Origin: Nostoc linckia NIES-25
GTDB lineage: Bacteria > Cyanobacteriota > Cyanobacteriia > Cyanobacteriales > Nostocaceae
Direction: 5' to 3'
NCBI RefSeq assembly: GCF_002368035.1
Contig: NZ_AP018222.1
Coordinates: 2,830,534-2,894,533, forward strand
Length of the DNA stretch: 64,000 bases
Part shown: positions 36,367 to 44,904 of the stretch, one piece after another
How the letters are laid out: each line of letters begins with the position of its first letter
Numbering within the stretch: position 1 is the stretch's first letter
The notes under the pieces: model-generated
What the model saw: only the letters and a program-made list of their open reading frames with translations
Told to the model about the DNA's origin: nothing
Database searches by the model: none
Position numbers and translations under genes: made by a program

Positions 36367-37422
36367 TTATAAAGCATTCACTTTGCTGATGCGATCGCGA
36401 TCATGTAGTTGATTTAGATAGGACATATCAGGGCCATCGGGAATAATTCCGCCTGGGTTAAGTGGGAACAAGTTACCGTAGTAGTCGCGTTTGACAGTTT
36501 CTACGTCACAAGTGTCAGCAACACCCGGAAGCTGATATAAATCTCTTAAGTAAGCTCCAAGGTTTTGATAGTCTCGAATGCGTCGCCGATTACACTTAAA
36601 CAAGCTGTAATAGACGCTATCAAAGCGAAATAATGTGGTGAATAAACGCACATCTGCAAGTGTGAGATTGTCGCCGCACAGATATCGATTGGTTTGCAAT
36701 GCAATTTCAATCTCATCGAGTGTTGCGAACACTTCATTACAGGCTTGATTATAGGCCTCTTGGCTTTGGGCAAAACCACAGCGATAGACGCCGTTATTTA
36801 CTGCGTGGTAAGTTTTTTCATTCCAAGAGTCAATTTTTTCTTTGAGTTCTTCTGGATAAAGATCCAATGTTACATTGTTGGCGAACTCATTAAATTGAGA
36901 GTTGAGCATGACAATAATTTCTGAACTCTCATTGTTGACGATGGTTTTTGTTTGATTATCCCAGAGGATTGGAACTGTAACGCGCCCAGTGTAACCCGGT
37001 TTTGCCCGTTGATAAAATTCAGCTAGTGTACGACAACCTTGTTCTTGTTCGTTGAATATCCAACCGCCTTCGATACGAGAAGGAGAGACAATACATACTG
37101 ATATTACAGCTTCGAGTTTTTTGAGCGATCGCACTACTAAAGTTCGATGCGCCCAAGGACAACCCAACCCAACATAAAGTCTATAGCGTCCCGCTGCTGG
37201 TTGGTAAGGATTCCCCTCTTCAGTACCGATGAAGTTGCGAAACTGGCTACTCGGACGAATATATGCTCCCGATTTATTGCTAGGAGCCAACTTTGACATC
37301 ATTATCCGCCAAAGCGTCGTCCAGACAAACATTCCCAGCCAAATTATCAGCTTTGGAGGAAGCGATCGCCCTTTCTTTTTGGGGAGAGTTTTATTATCAT
37401 CTATTGGGGTTGAGTTGCTCAT
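36367..37422 (-). CDS. glutathionyl-hydroquinone reductase (Xi-class glutathione transferase)
   Basis: The 351-residue protein belongs to the Ecm4/YqjG/PcpF family, which removes glutathione from glutathionyl-hydroquinones with a catalytic Cys. The active-site motif GCPWAHRTLVV is present at about residue 90, then the helical C-terminal half with YRCGFAQSQEAYN, CGDNLTLADVRLFTTLFRFD and YYGNLFPLNPGGIIPDGP at the end, all family landmarks. An N-terminal hydrophobic stretch (LIIWLGMFVWTTLWRIMM) is unusual and could anchor the protein to a membrane. It may protect quinones of photosynthesis or respiration. Monocistronic. Confidence 0.94.
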   Translation of the reverse strand: MSNSTPIDDNKTLPKKKGRSLPPKLIIWLGMFVWTTLWRIMMSKLAPSNKSGAYIRPSSQFRNFIGTEEGNPYQPAAGRYRLYVGLGCPWAHRTLVVRSLKKLEAVISVCIVSPSRIEGGWIFNEQEQGCRTLAEFYQRAKPGYTGRVTVPILWDNQTKTIVNNESSEIIVMLNSQFNEFANNVTLDLYPEELKEKIDSWNEKTYHAVNNGVYRCGFAQSQEAYNQACNEVFATLDEIEIALQTNRYLCGDNLTLADVRLFTTLFRFDSVYYSLFKCNRRRIRDYQNLGAYLRDLYQLPGVADTCDVETVKRDYYGNLFPLNPGGIIPDGPDMSYLNQLHDRDRISKVNAL

Positions 37423-37545
37423 GGCGACAATCTTGCTTTGAGAGCGATGGAAGTTACCACTTTATCTGCCCTGCAATTTTTAGTGGCTAGGTTTCCAGTC
37501 TTACAACTTACCTTAAGATTGTGACACAATACGTCAGACTCTTAG

Positions 37546-37747
37546 AGGATGTTTGAAAAGTTCGTCGGTAGCAAAACGTTCTAGATCTCCCTAAATCCCT
37601 CTTCAAAAGAGGGACTTTGATTTTGGTTCCCCCCTTTTTAAGGGGAGCCAGCGCGGTCTTGGGGGTTTCCCCCATGAGCGACTGGCGTGGGTTAGGGGGG
37701 ATCGATAAAGTGCCTAAAATCACAACAAACTACTTTTCAAACAACCT
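37546..37747. mobile_element. 202-bp MITE-like element after the ureidoglycolate lyase-like gene
   Basis: AGGATGTTTGAAAAGT at the left and ACTTTTCAAACAACCT (reading TACTTTTCAAACAACCT) at the right are inverted repeats with one mismatch. Inside are GATCTCCCTAAATCCCTC, CTTCAAAAGAGGG and CCCCCCTTTTTAAGGGG palindromes, related to the interior of the 36146 element. The right end is one base from the stop codon of the next gene on the minus strand. Confidence 0.8.
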
Positions 37748-37748
37748 G

Positions 37749-38243
37749 TTAGACCATTTCAAACTCTAACTGATGACTCTTGAGAAAATCATGGGTGAAA
37801 TGATCTACCACATTTGTATCAGCTAGTTCTAAATTATAAAAATCTACAGTTTCATGCTCAAAATATGGCCCAGCGTGCCAAGTTCCTTCATGTAATTTAA
37901 TAAAACAATTTCCCGGAATGCGGAAAGCAGCAATTTTTTCTAACGCTGGTTCATTAACATCATTATTTGGCGGACAAACTGCAATTAACCAATCTTTTCC
38001 TTCCAAAGAACCCAAACATTGAGTACATTGCACGTGGCGAGTAATTTTATGAAACTTTCGCCCCCTTTTATTCAACCGCATAATATAAAATCGCGGAGTT
38101 CCATTTTGCAAGTTTAATTGAGCGTCTTCAGGATCGTAAGCTTTGCCATCTTGACTCGCAAAAATAACCTGGCCATAGGGCGAAAAGTTTTCTGGCGTTA
38201 TCGATTGCGCCTGCAATTGTTGTACTGTTTGCGAACTGGTCAT
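37749..38243 (-). CDS. ureidoglycolate lyase family protein
   Basis: The 164-residue product matches the AllA family, cupin-fold enzymes that split ureidoglycolate to glyoxylate and urea in purine degradation: ENFSPYGQVI at the N-terminus, FYIMRLNKRG, ITRHVQCTQCLGSLEGKDWLI with metal-region residues, and FIKLHEGTWHAGPYF. I choose the ATG at 38243 (MTSSQTVQQLQ); the open frame runs back through a 29-bp palindrome and is not the real start. No other allantoin genes are nearby, so the physiological substrate is uncertain. Confidence 0.9.
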   Translation of the reverse strand: MTSSQTVQQLQAQSITPENFSPYGQVIFASQDGKAYDPEDAQLNLQNGTPRFYIMRLNKRGRKFHKITRHVQCTQCLGSLEGKDWLIAVCPPNNDVNEPALEKIAAFRIPGNCFIKLHEGTWHAGPYFEHETVDFYNLELADTNVVDHFTHDFLKSHQLEFEMV

Positions 38244-38285
38244 ATCAAATTTTTTGAGGTTAAGAATTGAGTCATCCCACCAGAT

Positions 38286-38314
38286 GTAGAGACGTAGCAT
38301 TGCTACGTCTCTAC
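38286..38314. repeat. 29-bp perfect palindrome (GTAGAGACGTAGCA)
   Basis: GTAGAGACGTAGCA and TGCTACGTCTCTAC are 14-bp perfect complements around one central base, the same size and plan as the 33276 palindrome. It lies upstream of the ureidoglycolate lyase-like gene. Its GTAGAGACG arm is of the same kind as the palindrome remnant seen in hpt. Confidence 0.88.
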
Positions 38315-38399
38315 AAACCAATTTGTAGGTAAACCAGGGATCTGACCCCCTATTCGCCAGCTGCATCCTTTAAGAAGTCGGGGATCTTGTTAATTTTTC

Positions 38400-38440
38400 A
38401 ACTCTGAATTCTGAATTCTGAATTCTGTGTTCTGAATTGT
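38400..38440. repeat. CTGAATT heptamer repeat
   Basis: CTGAATT / CTGTGTT units occur five times in a row just after the sigma factor stop. They are the reverse complement type of the CAGAATT units at 21118. Confidence 0.8.
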
Positions 38441-38455
38441 GGCGCAAAAACAATA

Positions 38456-39475
38456 TTAGCTAGCTAGATAACTGCGTACTTGTTCTTTTTGGCGTCTTAG
38501 AAGACTTAGAGCTTTTTGTTCTATTTGGCGCACTCGTTCTCGGCTAATGCCCATGCGATCGCCAATTTGTGCTAAAGAAAGTTCATGCCCATCTGTCAGG
38601 CCAAAACGCAAGGTTAATATTTCTCGTTGCTGGGGAGACAGCTTTGACAATAAGTTTTGTAAGTCTTGGTGCAAGGACTCTTCAGCGGCGTAGTCTTCGG
38701 GAGAAAGTCCGTCATCTTGCAGTATGTCTTGCAATTCCGTATCCTGTTGTTCGCCAACTCGCGCTTCTAAAGAAAATGGCTGACGCGCTAAAAATAAACA
38801 CTCACGAATTTGGCTAGGTGTCAAAGACAAGGCTTCGGCAATTTCGGCAGTACTGGGAACGCGACCTAATTGTTGAGATAATTCTCGCTGTACCCGCTTA
38901 ATTTTATTCAGTTTTTCAAATATGTGAATTGGTAGTCTAATTGTACGTCCTTGTTGAGCGATCGCTCGCGTGATTCCTTGACGAATCCACCAGTATGCAT
39001 AGGTTGAAAACTTATAACCAAGAGCCGGATCGAATTTATCTACACCTCGTTCTAAACCCAAAGTTCCTTCTTGGATTAAATCCATAAATTCTAAGTTACG
39101 GTGCTGATATTTTTTCGCCACAGCTACCACTAACCTCAGGTTAGCTTGAATCATTTTCTGCTTGGCTTGCTGTCCTTGATTTAGCTGTTGCTGCAACTCC
39201 TCAATACTCAAGTTAGTTTGCTCTGCCCATTCTTGCAGTGTAGGTTGATGCTTTAGTTTTTCAGCCAATTCTTCTTTAGCTGTTAATAAATTCATCATCT
39301 GCTGCACTTGCTCGGCAAAAATAATCTCTTGCTCACGAGTCAACAAATCTACACGCCCGATCTCTTGCAGATAAATACGCACAATATCATCTGTAGTTCG
39401 AGCTTTTTTATCTGCAACTAAACTTTTTTTCTGCGTTTTTTGAACTTCGGTTTGTGGAGATGTTAAGTTGCTCAT
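38456..39475 (-). CDS. group 2 RNA polymerase sigma factor (RpoD-like)
   Basis: The 339-residue protein lacks the long N-terminal region 1.1 of primary sigma factors. It has region 1.2 (DDIVRIYLQEIGRVDLL), region 2 with RLVVAVAKKYQHRNLEFMDLIQEG and YKFSTYAYWWIRQGITRAIA (promoter -10 recognition and melting), region 3 (IHIFEKLNKIKRVQREL) and region 4 with LSLAQIGDRMGISRERVRQIEQKAL (-35 recognition). This is the SigB/SigC/SigD-type group used by cyanobacteria for stress, nitrogen or circadian control; which member cannot be decided here. A 940-bp upstream spacer suggests complex regulation. Confidence 0.95.
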   Translation of the reverse strand: MSNLTSPQTEVQKTQKKSLVADKKARTTDDIVRIYLQEIGRVDLLTREQEIIFAEQVQQMMNLLTAKEELAEKLKHQPTLQEWAEQTNLSIEELQQQLNQGQQAKQKMIQANLRLVVAVAKKYQHRNLEFMDLIQEGTLGLERGVDKFDPALGYKFSTYAYWWIRQGITRAIAQQGRTIRLPIHIFEKLNKIKRVQRELSQQLGRVPSTAEIAEALSLTPSQIRECLFLARQPFSLEARVGEQQDTELQDILQDDGLSPEDYAAEESLHQDLQNLLSKLSPQQREILTLRFGLTDGHELSLAQIGDRMGISRERVRQIEQKALSLLRRQKEQVRSYLAS

Positions 39476-40415
39476 GTTTATTCACTCCTATGTAACCTTA
39501 TGAATTTATTGGTATCAAGTCTAGATACCCAGACCCATAGCCCTTTTACACCGCTAATCTCTTTATTGACAAGACTAATGAATTTCCGTCTTTGATACAT
39601 TAAAAGTTAATTATTGAAAATAATCAACCTAAAATCAACTGCGTCCTAATGTTACCATCTTCAATACTGACAAATCAATTATCAAAAGTATTATTTAGCA
39701 TATATTTTCAAGCCGTCACACTCCTCAATATGTGCCTTTTGTATATCCTCAAGTTTATTGAATACAAAATGAACCTTTTTGCCTCTAACTTCTGATTAAA
39801 TTATTTAATTAAATAGTAAAGAATTTACTTATACATAATTAACCTTTAGATAGAATTCTAGTTGATGCTGTCCAGTTTACCACTAATTCAGGATTGCCAG
39901 CAGAATTTAAAATTAACTAAAAACATTGACTTGTTTCATCTGCGATCGATTAAAAAATAAAATTGGGGACATATTATCTATATTCGAGATGAATTTCAAA
40001 GTATGCAAACTGTTTTTAGAGTAATTTTTTGTTAAAAAATCAGCACTTATTCTTGTAAAGTTGCTCGGCGGACATCAGACCAAAGTTATATAAAATCAAC
40101 TTTAAAGAGATTTGAGGCATTAAATGAACGCTTGGATATCTGTAGCGATCGCACTTGTGCCAGATTGCACGCAGATATGTGCATCGGTTTTGGTATTATG
40201 GGTGTAATAGTTAGTGACGACATTCTTGAGACTAAAAGTAGTAACAGTGGTCACATTAACACCAAGGATAATAGTTGGCAAGATAACAAGACCCGCGATC
40301 GCCACTAATATTATGTCGGTTTAAAGATTTATCATTTAGAGGGCAGGGGGGCAGGGGGGCAGGGGAGCAGGGGAGCAGGGGGAAAAGGCTTTTGGGATTA
40401 TTAGCTATTGCCTAA
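39476..40415. promoter_or_regulatory. long AT-rich spacer upstream of the sigma factor gene
   Basis: This 940-bp region is AT-rich and holds the sigma factor promoter. Weak small frames exist: a 27-codon plus-strand frame at 40124 preceded by GAGG, and a 61-codon minus-strand frame at 40120-40305 starting with GTG; neither resembles a family. At 40339-40383 there is a GGGGGGCA tandem repeat. Confidence 0.45.
40339..40383. repeat. G-rich short tandem repeat
   Basis: Five units of GGCAGGGG / AGCAGGGG run in tandem 33 bp from the stop of the HEAT-NACHT gene. Confidence 0.8.
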
Positions 40416-43400
40416 TTATCTTGTTCTTAACAACTGCACGAAGGTGTTACTCACCGTATTGTCTTTGGTGTCGGCGGCGTATTGAATCAATTCTTCCCGC
40501 AGTTCTTTGGCTGCATCTATCTCAAGTAAGGTTGCTAGCAGGAAGTAAACGCCGCGAAATCGGGGGTCGCCCATTCTATCAACTAATAGTGCTTCGGCTG
40601 CATCGCTGTCGCCGAGGAAGTTTTGCACGAGGAAGAAATCCATGATTTTATCGTGGCGGAAGTACCATTCTTTCTTGGCTTCACCTTTTTCATCTTGCCA
40701 CTGACGGGTGACTACCATTTTGTATTTCTCGTCTGACAAGGACATGACGACCTGCTGAAATTCATCGGCGGGTAAGGCTTGTTTGTCTTGGAGTCGCATT
40801 TCGTAGACGGCGGCGGAGAATTTCTTTAAGGGAAATTCTTGATTCCATTCTTTGAGGTATTCTGCTGCCATTAAGTTGTATTGCTGTTCTTGCAGGCGAA
40901 ATAAGTTTGGCTGTTTGCCTTGTGATAGCATCAGCGCGACGACTGTTAAATCCATTGGGTTGGAAAGAATGCGGCGGGCGGCGTCTAACTCTTCTTTGGG
41001 TTGCTGGTTGTTGAGGGCTTCTGTTAGGTAGTTGATGCAGGCTTTTTCGTAATCAGTACCTTGAATTTGGGCATCTTTGGGGAGTCGTGGCTGACGAGAT
41101 CTCAAAAATTCTTGAATTTGTTGTTGTTCGAGGGGCTGCAAGTAATATGTTTTGGCTGTTGAGGGGGGCGTCCACTCTAGGGGCTGGGTTGTCATGATAA
41201 TGTTGCCCCGAAAATAGCTTTCGACAAACTGGCAGATTTTGGCGCGGGTTTCGGCGGTGACTTCGTTGAGTCCGTCGATGCAGATGTCAATTGCACCGCT
41301 GTAAATCAGGTTTTTCAGGAAGCCGGCGTCTTGGGCTTGGCCGTGTAGCTTGTCTTGGATGGCTTCTATTACGCCTTTTTGACATTTTTGGGCGGGGAGA
41401 TAAACGACTATGCGCTGGGAGTTTTGCAATAAATGGCGGAGAAACATCGACTTGCCTAAGCCGGAATCTCCTTGTAAGATTATTTGTCCTTGAATGCTGG
41501 GGAGGGTTGCGGTTATGGGGAGGATGTCTCCTGAGGCGGGAATTTTGACTTTAGATTCTGGGAAGTATGACTGGTCATGAAAATTATCTAACCCGGCATC
41601 GGCTAAGAGGGAAGGTTTGAAGGGTTCAAATAATTTGCGGCGGAAGGGGGGAAACCAGGTGAGGAGAAAGCCGACGTAGCCGACGCCTAAGATTCGGCGT
41701 ACCCAAGGGTTCCAGAAGAAGATGGCTTGGACTTGGGGAAATTTGGGGTAGGCGAAGATCAGGGCAAGCCAAAAGACAATGTGAATGATGATGGTGTTTC
41801 TGGCTTTGAAAAACCACTGCCAACCCTCAAGCTTATTTATCTGTGACTGCACTGCATAAGCTTTAGGAGGGTAGAAAGTTTTGAGGTTGTTGTAGTGGGA
41901 TTGTAGCAAACCGATATCATCCCATTTCCAGTTAACTTTTTTGTTCTCGGCAACTCTTGAAATCTGTTCTGCTAAATCTTCTCTTAATCTATCCAGGTCT
42001 TTACTAGGTTCCCAGGCTTTGAGAAAAACCTCCAGGGTTTTCTTGCCTTCATCGTGGGTAAGTTGCTTAGGAATTGCTTTTATCTCAGGTCTGCCCAGCC
42101 ATGTTAGTAGCGTTTTTACTTCATCTGTGCCGCCACTCAGGAAGTAAGACCAAAACCGCCAACGTTCAAAGTTTCCTGCATCTGGCCCAAATATTCCCTG
42201 GTTTGGCTCATAGGCATAATTTAAAACTATAACAACCTCTTCCAGTTTCAGTTGTTTTATCTTCCCCAATGCCGATGCCGCACCATAACGAACGTAGGCG
42301 TCCACCTTTTCATCCTTAAGGATATTGGCGATGTCAGGGACATACTTGGCTGCGGCGTCTCCCAAGTTGCCCAATGCCGATGCCGCACCTGAACGAACGT
42401 TGGCGGGAACCTTTTCATCCTTAAGGATATTGGCGATGTCAGGGACATACTTGGCTGCGGCGTCTCCCAAGTTGCCCAATGCCGATGCCGCACCTGAACG
42501 AACGTAGCCGGGAACCTTTTCATCCTTGAGGAAATTGAGGATGTCAGGGACATACTTGGCTGCGGCGTCTCCCAAGTTGCCCAATGCCGATGCCGCATCT
42601 GAACGAACGTAGCCGGGAACCTTTTCATCCTTGAGGAAATTGAGGATGTCAGGGACATACTTGGCTGCGGCGTCTCCCAAGTTGCCCAATGCCGATGCCG
42701 CATCTGAACGAACGTAGGCGGGAACCTTTTCATCCTTAAGGATATTGGCGATGTCAGGGACATACTTGGCTGCGGCGTCTCCCAAGTTGCCCAATGCCGA
42801 TGCCGCACCTGAACGAACGTTGGCGGGAACCTTTTCATCCTTAAGGATATTGGCGATGTCAGGGACATACTTGGCTGCGGCGTCTCCCAAGTTGCCCAAT
42901 GCCGATGCCGCACCTGAACGAACGTTGGCGTCCACCTTTTCATCCTTGAGGATTTTGAGGATGTCAGGGACATACTTGGCTGCGGCGTCTCCCAAGTTGC
43001 CCAATGCTGATGCCGCACCATAACGAACGTTGGCGTCCACCTTTTCATCCTTGAGGAAATTGAGGATGTCAGGGACATACTTGGCTGCGGCGTCTCCCAA
43101 GTTGCCCAATGCCGATGCCGCACTTCTACGAACGGTGGCGTCCACCTTTTCATCCTTGAGGATTTTGAGGATGTCAGGGACATACTTGGCTGCGGCGTCT
43201 CCCAAGTTGCCCAATGCCGATGCCGCACCTGAACGAACGGTGGCGTCCACCTTTTCATCCTTGAGGATTTTGGCGATGTCAGGGACATACTTGGCTGCGG
43301 CGTCTCCCAAGTCGCCCAATGCCGATGCCGCACCTGAACGAACGGTGGCGTCCACCTTTTCATCCTTGAGGATTTTGGCGATGTCAGGGACATACTTGGC

Positions 43401-43751
43401 TGCGGCGTCTCCCAAGTTGCCCAATGCCGATGCCGCACCTGAACGAACGTTGGCAGGAACCTTTTCATCCTTAAGGATTTTGGCAGCTTTCTCGGCAATA
43501 TCCTCTGGTTTCTTGACCACGGATTTTAAATCTTTGAGATTATATTCAACTAATTTATCCAGAGCATATTCCTTAACTTTGTCGTGTCCATCATCAAGGG
43601 CGGCTGATATACCGTTAATCTGCCAATCTTGGGGTTTGGGGGTTTCTTTGGCGTTTACCCAAGGTAGAGAGAGGAAGAGAGTTAGCAGTAAGGTGAAACA
43701 GAAAAGGAAAAAGAGGGATAGCTTGCTATTCTTGCGGGGTGTGGTGAGCAT
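40416..43751 (-). CDS. HEAT-repeat / NACHT NTPase membrane protein
   Basis: The 1111-residue protein starts at ATG 43751 (MLTTPRKNSK; an upstream TTG at 43763 is less likely). Residues about 11-34 are a signal peptide or anchor. Residues 91-510 are twelve near-identical 35-residue HEAT-type units built on ILKDEKV, VRSGAASALGNLGDAAAKYVPDI. After a helical region come membrane helices at about 652-668 and perhaps 686-700. The NTPase follows: Walker A GDSGLGKS at about 761-768, Walker B ICIDGLNEV at about 823-831, TTQPLEW sensor, and a winged-helix-like tail. This is the NACHT type of STAND signalling ATPase. Whether the HEAT region is outside the membrane is unresolved. Role unknown; defence or stress sensing is an inference. 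Confidence 0.9.
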   Translation of the reverse strand: MLTTPRKNSKLSLFFLFCFTLLLTLFLSLPWVNAKETPKPQDWQINGISAALDDGHDKVKEYALDKLVEYNLKDLKSVVKKPEDIAEKAAKILKDEKVPANVRSGAASALGNLGDAAAKYVPDIAKILKDEKVDATVRSGAASALGDLGDAAAKYVPDIAKILKDEKVDATVRSGAASALGNLGDAAAKYVPDILKILKDEKVDATVRRSAASALGNLGDAAAKYVPDILNFLKDEKVDANVRYGAASALGNLGDAAAKYVPDILKILKDEKVDANVRSGAASALGNLGDAAAKYVPDIANILKDEKVPANVRSGAASALGNLGDAAAKYVPDIANILKDEKVPAYVRSDAASALGNLGDAAAKYVPDILNFLKDEKVPGYVRSDAASALGNLGDAAAKYVPDILNFLKDEKVPGYVRSGAASALGNLGDAAAKYVPDIANILKDEKVPANVRSGAASALGNLGDAAAKYVPDIANILKDEKVDAYVRYGAASALGKIKQLKLEEVVIVLNYAYEPNQGIFGPDAGNFERWRFWSYFLSGGTDEVKTLLTWLGRPEIKAIPKQLTHDEGKKTLEVFLKAWEPSKDLDRLREDLAEQISRVAENKKVNWKWDDIGLLQSHYNNLKTFYPPKAYAVQSQINKLEGWQWFFKARNTIIIHIVFWLALIFAYPKFPQVQAIFFWNPWVRRILGVGYVGFLLTWFPPFRRKLFEPFKPSLLADAGLDNFHDQSYFPESKVKIPASGDILPITATLPSIQGQIILQGDSGLGKSMFLRHLLQNSQRIVVYLPAQKCQKGVIEAIQDKLHGQAQDAGFLKNLIYSGAIDICIDGLNEVTAETRAKICQFVESYFRGNIIMTTQPLEWTPPSTAKTYYLQPLEQQQIQEFLRSRQPRLPKDAQIQGTDYEKACINYLTEALNNQQPKEELDAARRILSNPMDLTVVALMLSQGKQPNLFRLQEQQYNLMAAEYLKEWNQEFPLKKFSAAVYEMRLQDKQALPADEFQQVVMSLSDEKYKMVVTRQWQDEKGEAKKEWYFRHDKIMDFFLVQNFLGDSDAAEALLVDRMGDPRFRGVYFLLATLLEIDAAKELREELIQYAADTKDNTVSNTFVQLLRTR

Positions 43752-43941
43752 AATATGGGGCAAGGTGGCAGATTACACGCGGTTATGGGTATAATACCAA
43801 GCTTGCAATTGGTAATTCCTGATTCAGAAAGCTGGATGTTGTGAGATAAGTCTCTAGCCAGCGAATTTCATAGGACGGGCGAGACGCCCATCCCACAAGA
43901 ATAGTTAAATATTTTTGTAGTTGGAAACGCCTTAATTGTGA
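43752..43941. promoter_or_regulatory. promoter-side spacer of the HEAT-NACHT gene
   Basis: Between the gene start and the 21-bp array lie 190 bp with a GC palindrome GGGCGAGACGCCC at 43876-43888 followed by CATCCCACAAG, which matches a dispersed Nostoc repeat of the type also seen at 57570. Confidence 0.45.
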
Positions 43942-44240
43942 TTGACGAGTATCAAAGACTCGCCGACGAGTATTAAAGACTCTCGCGCGAGTATCAAAGA
44001 CTCGCCGACGAGTATCAAAGACTCGTTCGCGAGTATCAAAGACTCGTCCACGAGTATTAAAGACTCGTCCACGAGTATTAAAGACTCTCGCGCGAGTATC
44101 AAAGACTCGCCGACGAGTATCAAAGACTCGTTCACGAGTATCAAAGACTCGTCCACGAGTATCAAAGACTCGTTCACGAGTATCAAAGACTCGCCGACGA
44201 GTATTAAAGACTCTCGCACGAGTATCAAAGACTCTTGCAG
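43942..44240. repeat. 14-unit array of 21-bp hairpin repeats
   Basis: Each unit has the constant part GAGTAT(C/T)AAAGACTC and a variable hexamer: GCCGAC (four times), GTCCAC (three), TCGCGC (two), GTTCAC (two), GTTCGC and TCGCAC. CTC and GAG flank the hexamer, so each unit can form a 4-6 bp stem with a variable loop. Both strands are open in one frame (heptads like TSIKDSP on plus, SLILVGE on minus), as any stop-free 21-bp repeat would be. Coding potential is not supported by a family or clear ribosome site. Confidence 0.9.
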
Positions 44241-44316
44241 AAGTGAACCAAACACAAAGGGGAAAAGATAACTTTTCCCCTTTGATCTTTCTTCTATCTC
44301 TAGCAAGGTTTACAGC

Positions 44317-44793
44317 CTATGAACTAGAAGCAGCTTTAGCAGGTTTACTCTTCATAGCTTTAAAACGATCGCCCAATTGTTGAGCAATACTTTTTAATCC
44401 TGGAGTTTTCTTTGCAGCAGTCTTGACATAATCATATACTGTCAAACTACTACCCATTGCTTCACTTCCCACTGCCATTAAGGTATCATCTACTTGTTCT
44501 GTGAGTTGTCGCAGCCCAATCAAAAGTTCGGTGAGTGTGACAGCTAATTGATAATCCCGCACAAATTCCTCTACATCAAAGCTGGCTGGGAGAATTTCTC
44601 GGTTAGTCTGGGCAGCAGTCAAGCTATTGTTGACAAAAGCTAGGCTTTTATCGCCCATCTTAAATAACTTGCGTCGTTCTTCGACACTCAAAGTCACGAG
44701 AAAAGGCAACTTTGCTTGAATAGTCGCTAAAGCTGCTCTAATTTCTTGGATATCTGCTGCCGAAAGGGAGCCGGTAATGTTTTGATATGCCAT
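44317..44793 (-). CDS. conserved hypothetical protein, 158 residues
   Basis: I place the start at ATG 44793 (MAYQNITGSLSAADIQEIR) because the open frame upstream runs through repeats. The product is mostly helical, with a central KMGDKSLAFVNNSLTAA and QLAVTLTELLIGLRQLTEQVDDTL, and a basic Ala/Ser-rich tail. It has no signal peptide or membrane helix. Similar proteins of unknown function occur in several bacteria. It lies next to the 21-bp array, with its stop 77 bp from the array's right end. It is monocistronic. Confidence 0.8.
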   Translation of the reverse strand: MAYQNITGSLSAADIQEIRAALATIQAKLPFLVTLSVEERRKLFKMGDKSLAFVNNSLTAAQTNREILPASFDVEEFVRDYQLAVTLTELLIGLRQLTEQVDDTLMAVGSEAMGSSLTVYDYVKTAAKKTPGLKSIAQQLGDRFKAMKSKPAKAASSS

Positions 44794-44854
44794 CGGATCT
44801 TTACCGTGGTAATTTTTGTTATGATGCCCACTGAGAAAGGCGATCGCACAGGGT

Positions 44855-44904
44855 TGGCATGGGGAGATGGGGAGATGGGGAGGTGGGGAGATGGGGGGAC
44901 TGGT
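44855..44904. repeat. GGGGAGAT tandem repeat
   Basis: Units of GGGGAGAT / GGGGAGGT run in tandem in the divergent spacer between the 44317 gene and hpt and lead into the 110-bp dispersed repeat. Confidence 0.8.

Noticed and set aside
40120..40305. 61-codon minus-strand frame with a hydrophobic start and a 27-codon plus-strand frame at 40124
   Set aside because: The former starts with GTG without a ribosome site. The latter has GAGG upstream but is too short to support. Neither resembles known small photosystem proteins.
42257..43498. 413-codon minus-strand frame and 254-codon and shorter plus-strand frames across the HEAT repeat region
   Set aside because: They arise because the 105-bp repeat unit has no stop codon in several frames. 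The HEAT frame has known fold, signal peptide and NTPase continuation; the others do not.
43942..44240. CRISPR array
   Set aside because: The period is 21 bp and the variable part only six bases with repeated types, too short and too repetitive for spacers; no cas genes are nearby.
43932..44306. Heptad-repeat proteins (TSIKDSP on plus, SLILVGE on minus) in the 21-bp array
   Set aside because: A stop-free 21-bp repeat opens frames on both strands. There is no convincing ribosome site or family match, and the hairpin structure is the stronger constraint. Translation remains possible.
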